From NCBI RefSeq assembly GCF_018320785.1, contig NC_054865.1:44910898-44974897 (forward strand): a DNA stretch of 64,000 nucleotides, written 5' to 3'. The notes beneath the pieces are model-generated. The model was given only the letters and a program-made list of their open reading frames with translations. It searched no databases and was not told the DNA's origin. The DNA comes from Cheilinus undulatus (taxonomy: Eukaryota > Chordata > Actinopteri > Labriformes > Labridae). Of the stretch, positions 55,926 to 64,000 are shown one piece after another. A program made the translations under genes and the position numbers. Within the stretch, counting starts at the first letter, position 1, and each line of letters opens with the position of its first letter.

Positions 55926-56745
55926 CTGAGATAGATGAGATGTGACAGGCTGCCACTCTGCTCATCAGCATGACACAGCTGTCACAGCCCTATTTCAGGA
56001 AAATTAAACGGCCTTACGGTAAACTGGCCGTCCTGGAGGGGGAGGGGGAGTCTGTGTGGAAATGAATAAGCTGGTAGTATGCAGATGGCCTCTCTGTTTC
56101 TCTCCTCCCCCAGCCTGTTCTCCTCCTTTAAGCACCATCCTCTCCTTTTGACATGGTAATGGCTCCAAATTGATGAAGACACTTCACTCATTCGGTGACA
56201 ACTCTGCTGGCGGCGACATAAACACTTCCTCCGCCCCTCCTCATCCATCACTCATGAAGACCCGCCCTCCTGCCTGCTCGGCATTGGCTGGGCAAGACGC
56301 TGTTTAATCAGCTAATTTGCTCTTTTCTGGTGGCTGTTAATGACCGTGCCACCTCTGGATTATCTTGTCATCCTGGCCTCTTAATCAGTGCTGATGAACT
56401 GCTCATCAAACTATTAGCCCCCTTTTGCCTTTTGCCATGCTTAGCAAAGGTTAGAGGCCTGTAATTAAAACTAATCTGTTGGGTCACATCGTTCTCTTTA
56501 ATTGGCAGAATAGGGGTGGCAACAGGAGCATTGCTGCAGAGGCCGAGATACCGACACTCTAAAGGAAGCACAGCAAATAAGTTCACATCTGACGACACAT
56601 GAGCAGCTTTGATTGAAAATAAAAGCAGTAAATGTACATTTAGAAGGGAATCTGTACCCGATAAGCCTCTCTAACATTCTAGATTTGCTCCTTTTTTCCA
56701 TCTTCAGCAGCTGTGGAGCAGCTGTGTTTTATCATTTTGTTTGCA
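55926..56745. other. Repeat-poor block after the polypurine tracts
   Basis: Complex sequence with AATCAGCTAATTTGC (about 56306), GTTAATGACCG, CTTAATCAG and CTTTAATTGGC words, with no recognised transposon. Candidate regulatory DNA. Confidence 0.4.
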
Positions 56746-56759
56746 CATTTATGCAAGAT

Positions 56760-57290
56760 TAAAAAGTGAACTATCACAATGACAAAAGTACTCAGACCCT
56801 TCACAACAACACTTGGAATTTATCTCAGGTTCCTCCCATTTCCCTGGATCTTTGCTGAGATGTTGGTAAACCTTAATTGGAGTCCACCTGAGGTAAACTG
56901 GATTGATTGGACATGATTTGGAAAGGCACGCATCTCTAGAAGGCCTTACAGCTGACAGCTGACTGTTGGGAGACACAGATCTGGGGAAGGCTACAAAAAA
57001 AAAAAAAAATACTGATGCACTGAAGGTTCCCAAGATTAAAATGGCCTCCATAATTCTCAAAAGGAAGCAGTTTAGCACAACCAGGACTCTTCCAAGAGCT
57101 GGCAAAACAGAGCTATCTGGGGAGAAGGGCCTTAGTAAGAGAGGTTACCAAGAAATCTGGGCTTTACGGAAGCCCCCCCTCAGGTTTTCATGTGCAAAAC
57201 ATGTTAAAGCCTATATTGGAGTTTGCAAAACACTCCATGTGAAAGCCAATAATGACTTAATGAAGTTAACCTTAAAGTCACCAAACAAGC
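56760..57290 (+). mobile_element. Tc1-like remnant, 5' half
   Basis: AAAAGTACTCAGACCCTTCA and AATTGGAGTCCACCTGAGGT, then GATTGGACATGATTTGGAAA, lead into HTH-region transposase sequence: ALKVPKIKMASIILKRKQFS, TTRTLPRAGKT and GEKGLSKRGYQE. Frames are broken and the 3' half is absent. An A15 run lies at about 56995-57009. Confidence 0.8.
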
Positions 57291-57529
57291 AATTTTGATA
57301 CAGGGTAACTTAAGTTGAAATAAACATCAGATACTTGTGCCCTAATAAAAGGATACAGTGAAAATACCACTAATTTTAACTATGCACTACTGGTAAGTTA
57401 GCTAACCAACCCTATGACTAATTGGTGCTAAAGTATTGCAGACCCAGCTGTACTCACAAGCTCCAGTTTGAGACAACAGTGATATTACCAACTCTACCAC
57501 AAGGCCTCTCACGAGCCCCTCAACCCATT

Positions 57530-58920
57530 TACAGGTGCACCTCATTAAATTAGAATATCGTGGAAAAGTTCATTAATTTCAGTGCAATCCAAAAAGATAA
57601 ACTCAGCTTTGAGATTCATTACACATGGAGTGAAAAATAAGTCTTTATTTTGTTTAATTGTAATGATGACTGCTTATAGCTAATAAATACCAAAATTCGG
57701 AATTTTAGAAAATTAGAATATTTTGAAAAAGTTCAAAATTGTAAACTAATGGTGTCACACCCTAATCAGCTAATTAACTCAAAACACCTGCAAAGGTTTC
57801 CTGAATCTTTAAATGGCCTCTTAGTCTGGTTCAGCAGGCAGCACAGTCATGTGGAAGACTGCTGACTTGACAGATGTCCAGAAGACAATCATTACACCCT
57901 GCACAAGCAGGGTAGACACAAAAGGTCATTGCCAAAGAAGGTGGTTGCTCAGAGTGCCATATCCAAGCACATTAATGAAAAGTTTTTTTCTACACAGTTT
58001 ATCCCGTTGAGGGTCAGGGGGCTTGAGCATATCCTCGCTGTCATTGGGAAGCAGGGTACACCCTGGACTGGTCGTCAGTCTTACTAGAAAGCTGAATGGA
58101 AGCAAAAAGTGTAGTATGCACAAGCAACAGGGATAACTACAGCCTCAAGTGGATTATCAAGCAAAACCTATTCAAGAATTTCAGGGAATGCCACAAGGAG
58201 TAGACTGAGGTTGGGGTCAGTTCATCAAGAGCCACCACGCACAGAGACATAAAGGAATTTGGCTCCTAATGTTGCATTCCCGGTGTCAGCCAGAGCCGTA
58301 ACAGGCATCTCACCTTGGCTAAAAAGAACTGGACTGTTGCTCAGTATTCCACCATCCTCTTTTCGGGTGAAAGTAAGTTTTGCATTTCATTTGGAAATCA
58401 AGGTCCAAGAGTCTGGAGGAAGATCAGAGAAAAAAAGAATCCAAGATGCTAGAAGTCCAGTTCAGTTTCCATAGTCAGTGGTGGATGGGGGGCCTTGTCA
58501 TCTGCTGCTGTTGGGCCACTGTGTTTCTGAAGTCCATAGTCAAAGCAGCCGTTTTCCAGGAAGTTTTGGAGGACTTCACATGCCAGACCCGAAACCCATA
58601 GAGAACTTATGGGGTATAGTCAAGACGAATATGAGTGACACCAGACTCAACAGGGTGGACGAGCTGAGGGGTGTTATCAAGGCACTGGGCTTCCATATCA
58701 TCTCCGCTGTGCCACAGGCTGATCGCCTCCATGCCACACTGAATTGATGCAGTAATCGTGCAAAAGGAGCCCCAACCAAGTATTGAGTGAATAAGGCCAA
58801 CTTTTCTCTATTAAAAAGCATTTTTTATTGGTCTTATGTAATATAATTTTCTGAGACACTGAATTTTGGGGTTTCAGTAACTTTAAGTCGGAATCATCAC
58901 AATTAAAAGAAACAAAAAAA
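57530..58920 (+). mobile_element. Tc1-like transposon, decayed, right end lost
   Basis: Begins at a TA with ACAGGTGCACCTCATTAAAT followed by TAGAATATC, the terminus of a widespread fish Tc1 family. Transposase remnants on the plus strand include KCHK-region sequence near 57850-57970, the core near 58200-58450 (CATTTCATTTGGAAATCAAG) and PDPKPIENLWGIVKTNMSDT near 58585-58640. Family-typical GGGTTTCAGTAACTTTAAGT lies at about 58870, but the right terminal repeat is missing. A family B fragment interrupts it at 57984-58086. Confidence 0.85.
57984..58086. mobile_element. Family B fragment inserted in the Tc1 relic
   Basis: GAGGGTCAGGGGGCTTGAGC, CAGGGTACACCCTGGACTGG and TCGTCAGTC match family B. 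The Tc1 sequence resumes on both sides, with GAAAAGTT before and GAAAGCT after, which look like a short duplicated target. Confidence 0.65.
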
Positions 58921-61900
58921 GAACAGGCTTTTCCAATGTGCTGAACTATATAACAAAATTCTTCCAGCTTGTCTCACTTTTGAGCCGAAGGTGTGCTCTA
59001 CCCTCTTCTTTAAGCCCTCTTTGTGTCGCTGTAGTGTAACCGTGCAAGAGTTGTGATGCCTTTAAAATAATTCATAACACCCAACCTTTACTGACCTTAT
59101 ACAGCAAATAAAAACTATCGATCTCCCCTCCCTGACTCCCACTTTAAAAGACTTATTGTGGAGCTCCATTTCATCTAATCACTTGGCAAAAGAGTCCGGG
59201 GTCTAAATAAAGAAAGAATAAATAAAAAAGTCCCCGGGCCAACGTGTTGCTCTCACCTTTGCAGATGAAATTACCCGAAAAGCTGTTACAAATCAATATA
59301 ATCAATGCAATCAGCTAACTGACACAGGCAATCTCCTGCCAGTAAGTAAAATACCCCTGCCGGAGATCTTTCAATCTCCAGTGCCATAATTGCCCCCAAG
59401 GGCGACGTTAGGGTGTAGCATTTTGTACACTTAATTAAATTAGTGAGCTCTGTGGACAGGGTGGGTTACGCTTTTCACAGAGGACGGATAGGTCTGGCCT
59501 TGAGCCAGTAATTAAAGCAATACCTTTCCTGATTACGCCAATCCCCCTTAATGAAGTCATTATGCATTTTAACCCAAACACTCCCATGAATTAATGAGCA
59601 AAAAGAAAAGCCCGGGTGGAGAGAACTCCTCGATCACAAACACAAGTCATAACTCATCCACTCAAAGCAGCAGACGTAATGTCCATATTTCTTCCCCCTT
59701 CAGCCGCAGCCAAGGCTAATTTGGACTTGAGTGACAGCAAAAGTTCTGGGTCTGGACACATAAAGCTTTGAGAAACACAATCACTCGTCTGCAGAGTAAC
59801 AACAGAAACTTTACTGGACGACTTTACAAGGTCTCTCTGGAATCACATCTGATTTCACTCGGTGCAGAAAACTTTCAAGGGTCGCTTTGAAACCACAGCT
59901 TTACGCTCATGGAGTCTGAACATACGTGTAAAATGATTTAAAGAGACCCAGGATCACTATAGGGTGGGAGCAGCTCTGCACTGACCCATAATGCTTTGCT
60001 AATTAAATAATTCATTAATTGATTCATCGCCAAATCAATAAAACCCTGCAGATGGTTTATGGTGTGAGAGCTAAAGTGTGTTTGTGTTTGAGGGGTGCGT
60101 TTGGATTACAAATGAAGCACATGCCAAATGTCTCCTTCTAACTGAATGATAAGCAAACACACGAAATTGGTGCTAAAATGTTAGCGAACATGGAGTTGAC
60201 CTTGCACTCCTCTTGAATGACATCATTTCAGCCCCTCACAGGCAGATGATGGTGAATATAAAAGGTGGGGGCGGATTGTGTGTGGGCACGTACTGAACCC
60301 ATAAACCCCAGCTTCATCCTGAACCCTCTCCCAGGGGAGTCTGGGGTTTTGTGGGTGGGCATGAGGAGGAAATCAGCTGGGATGTCATTAATTCTACTGT
60401 AATGAATCCTTTGGGTGTTTACGTATGAAAGGGCGTTTGTACTGTAAATATGTGATGTGCTGTGTATACTTTATGACTGGTCATCTGCAGGAGTTTGTGT
60501 GTGAGGTCGGGAATTACCTTTGAAAGTAATTGGAGCAGCAGTGGAGTGTGACTCCTCGCCGATCTGAGAGGACGTACAGGGCTGTAAATTTCTCAGCATG
60601 CGTGCACAAATAGACACAAACACAGGCAGAGACAGGAGAAACAAAGACCAATTCTTTATACTGGGAGTGAAAGGTTGTGTGAATCTGTGATGAGAAACAT
60701 TTATTCAGAGGCTGAGCTAATTAAATAAAGCTGTTTTTCCTCACACACCATGGGAAAAATAAATTTTAATTTAAACTTTTAGATTAGCAGTTCCTCTTAA
60801 GTCTGCCTGCTAACAAATTAAAAATTACCCTGGCACACAAGTTAATCTACTCAAATATCTACTGCATGGATATATATATATTTTTTTTGGAAGGGGCAGG
60901 TATTTTTAAAATATTCTTGGAAGGTGTTTGGAGGAACGTTCTGTCAGTCACAGTTATAATGGGCCAATTAGAGCGACAAGACAAAATGATGTTGTAAACA
61001 TGCACTTCTCTTGACTGCTGCCATAGATTTTGATGGTGGAGCTTCTGGGTAGATAAAATTGATGCCAAGGCTGGTCGGGAGACATGTAAAAACACTTTCT
61101 CTGCCAAGACAAGCTTTCAATAAGGCTCTCTGCTCCTGTTTTGAAAAGAAATATGGGCCAGTTCCAATTAAACTGCTGCTTTCATAAAGCTAGTAGCTAA
61201 TAGCTACCGTGGCAGCCACTGCACCTGCCTGTAACGACTGCAAACTTAAGGCGAAGTGAACCGGGAGAAGAGCGAAAACATCTTTTATGTCATGAAAAAT
61301 TTTCAGTGTTGCCCTCTGCTCTTGTTTTAAAAAAGACATGTTGTTGAGTTCTGACAAAAGTAATCACTCCACTAGCGGCCTTTGTATATAACCACTCATA
61401 CAACAACTAACCTTTCCCCTGTAATAACTACTCTTTGTAGAATATGGTAACAAAGTGTACACTCTTGACCTGCTCTTTTTGTAAAGCAGCTTACCATGAA
61501 TTGGTACTATACAAAAAAATACTGATTGGCTGAAGATGAAGCATATTTGTCCTGTTAATAAAATGTGCTTTATAACGTTTGACTTATTTTTTTTCCTTAT
61601 AATAAACTTTTGCTTCCACCCAATTAATTAGTCAACATCTTTACATGTTTTATTCTTTTTCCACGAAAGGAGCATCCCTGTCTTTGCAACAACTATCTCT
61701 TGTATGTTTTCAAAAATAAAGTCAGCAAAATGTAACATGTAAACGCAAAAAACAGCAGGTGTTTGTATATCTTTTAATTTTTCTGTAATTATTTGGCAGT
61801 ACCTCCTTGTTTTATTATCATAGGGTGAAATGGAGAGTAAAGTTAGATGTGTAGGAGTGCATAGTGTCCCGCACACTTTATAACTTCCAAAGAAAATATT

Positions 61901-64000
61901 AATTTGCAACCTTCATTAAAGGTCTAGTACCAAAACGAGGCAAAAAAAAAGATTTCTTTGCAGGTTTGACTGTATACATGAATTATTATAATCATGAATA
62001 CTGTTATCTTTAAGCTTAAAATGTTAATTAAAATGTCTAGAAAGATTATCTTATCTACATGGTTGAAAGTGCCTAAAAAAACAAACATTTTACATATGAT
62101 GTTTTTAAATATAGTATTCCATACATAACAGTGATTTAAAAAATTCGAGCCTTGATGTAGGGATTTGCTCAATCAGTTTCTAGAGCTGTGGTCCTCAACT
62201 GGTCTATAGGACCCTCCACACCCTCCTTAATGGGAAACTGCACCTGGATTTCTAAAATAATTTCAACTGAATTCATTTAATGAAAAACAGTAAAGTTTGG
62301 GCCTTAGACTGAACAAAAACTTGACAAAACAAGCATGTTTAAAAAGCCTGTCATTACAGAAGTTTGTTGTTTTCAGACGTTAACACACTGTCAGATTATA
62401 AAGTCAACATCTCAAGAAAACTACCCAAATGTTTTTATTATCGGGGGAAATGAAATATATGGATGCATGTCTGTGTAGGGCTTCCATATACCATAGACCT
62501 TGGTCACAACATTTCTTCCAGGTACACATTCAGGACCTACTGAAAACAGCTCCGCGACCCAATTTAGGATCCCCACCCACCAGTTGAGAATTTCTGCTCC
62601 AGCAAATTAGTAGACTATTGAATTTTAAAGGTAAGGTCTGGCTCAAAGTTGGTGCTTCTTTCTTTCCCAAAGATGTTTTGTGAAGTGTTATTTAGGGAAC
62701 CTTCAAATATTAAATCTGTTTTTGAAAGCATTCAATAAATGTAGGTCTCTTTTAAATGCGCCAATCTATTTGCAGGAGTTAAAACATCACTGAGTTAAGG
62801 GGAACATCATTACTCCTTAATTTCTGACCACTTTTTTTCCAATGCTTGTTCATTTCTTTTTTCATTCTGCAGAATTTGAGTCAACTGAACTGACTGAATA
62901 TTCATTCACATGAGTTTGATGCCTCTTTATTTCATGATTAGAATAAAAACTGTACACAGAGTGCTACATTTTATAGACTGGTGAATCCTTTACTGTGCAG
63001 TGAAGAAAAGATGAAACATTTCAATAGATTTTCCCATAATCAAATAGCTCACTTACAGCACACTGAATAAAACCCTTACTTTACCAGTGCTGTGATGCCA
63101 CTATTGTTTCATTATTACCAACTACATCAAAACTCATGTGCATTTGACAAAGGCAAACCTAAAGCATTATAACACATTATATTTAAATATAAAGTGAATC
63201 ACAGCTCAAACCAATAACAGTACAAGTTAACTTTGAGTTAATTTTTTTAGCTCCATTAGGTCCAATATCACCGCAATACAGAATCACAAAAGCAATCATC
63301 TTCATGTAAATGCCCAAAATATTGTTGGTTTCCTGTTAAAAGCTTTAAATGGTACTGTTTAGGTGGACTATGCAAGACCTTTTGAGATGTGGGAGAACCC
63401 TGAGAGAACAAAAGCGTGAGACTACATTTACATGTAAGAGGAAACACATGTAGAGAAGAAATGGAGGATACCTTTTTAAAAACTAAAACAGATACAAGTG
63501 AAATTAAGATTCATCTGCAATGTCAGGTATGACAATGACTTTAAAATAAACATACAATAATTTAATATTTAAAATCAAGTTTTTCCTTCAACTGACATAA
63601 AGTTCATGTCCATTTGTTAAGGTCTGCAACAGTTACACTCTACCTCTTCTTATTAACAATGCCTTTTTGTCTGAGCAGATGTTTGCTGTGTTTTACAAAG
63701 AGCTCGATCACACAAGAGTAACCGTGCAGCATCATAATCAATGATCACGTCAATGTGTGGAGCAGGAGACTGTGATGGTGGAGCACCTCTGTGTGTTCAA
63801 ATGCAGCATTGCAATAAGGAACTCTATAGACAAACAGAGTGAAAGTGAGAAAAGCTGCAGGGGCAGCTGTACATTTATGATTACAGCACAGAAGAGTAAA
63901 TACACACAAAACTCAGGAATCAAGATGGAATACAAGGAATAACTTTGTTGAAAGAGGGAATGTAATTTGATATGTATTGAGCTCAGGTTACTTTCACCCT
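58921..64000. other. Gene-free interval upstream of mnx2, part 8
   Basis: No exon recognised to the right edge. The block 59100-59720 is complex, repeat-poor and rich in homeodomain-type sites. A (TA)n lies at about 60871-60880. Short open frames on both strands lack domain content. Confidence 0.45.

Noticed and set aside
53991-55971. Several open frames of 130-274 codons on both strands
   Set aside because: They follow from the polypurine tracts (Ser/Phe/Leu on one strand, Glu/Lys/Arg on the other) and have no gene structure.
58921-64000. A further gene at the right edge
   Set aside because: Short open frames on both strands show no domain, and no exon with both splice sites and recognisable content was found.

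Overview
This is vertebrate nuclear DNA, almost certainly from a teleost fish. It has spliced genes with GT/AG introns, abundant microsatellites and fish-type transposon debris (Tc1/mariner, hAT, an L2/CR1-like LINE, an LTR). There are no operons, ribosome-binding sites or CRISPR arrays. Three protein-coding genes can be supported by reading exons and splice sites directly, all on the minus strand. I see no undescribed enzymatic or defence system here. The interest lies in gene structure, nested mobile elements and probable regulatory DNA.

Layout. (1) 1-1.6 kb: the first two coding exons of atic (bifunctional purine biosynthesis protein) with a GC-box promoter; the rest of the gene lies beyond the left edge. 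(2) 2-7 kb: Tc1/mariner remnants and a minisatellite. (3) 8.35-15.7 kb: a small four-exon gene for a four-helix membrane protein of the TMEM272-like family. Its last intron holds a 424-bp hAT MITE and a decayed LINE, which itself carries a 964-bp solo LTR. Its last coding exon appears to contain a 2-bp frameshift. (4) 16-23 kb: intergenic DNA with a large fold-back repeat, a Tc1 fragment and a 1.4-kb hAT relic with an 8-bp target-site duplication. (5) 23.6-29.3 kb: a complete three-exon homeobox gene of the Mnx (HB9/MNR2) family, 328 codons, best called mnx2. (6) 29.3-64 kb: about 35 kb upstream of mnx2 with no recognisable coding exon. It holds three copies of a repeat built from degenerate units of about 20 bp, two long polypurine tracts, more Tc1 and hAT relics, and several AT-rich, homeodomain-site-rich blocks that look like candidate conserved enhancers.

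How the genes relate. They are not a functional pathway. atic is a housekeeping purine-synthesis gene, the TMEM272-like protein has unknown function, and mnx2 is a developmental transcription factor of motor neuron and pancreas type. A regulator gene flanked upstream by a gene-free, low-complexity interval is the usual layout of a developmental regulatory domain. Exon boundaries and target-site duplications below were read base by base. Family names come from recognised motifs, not from searches.
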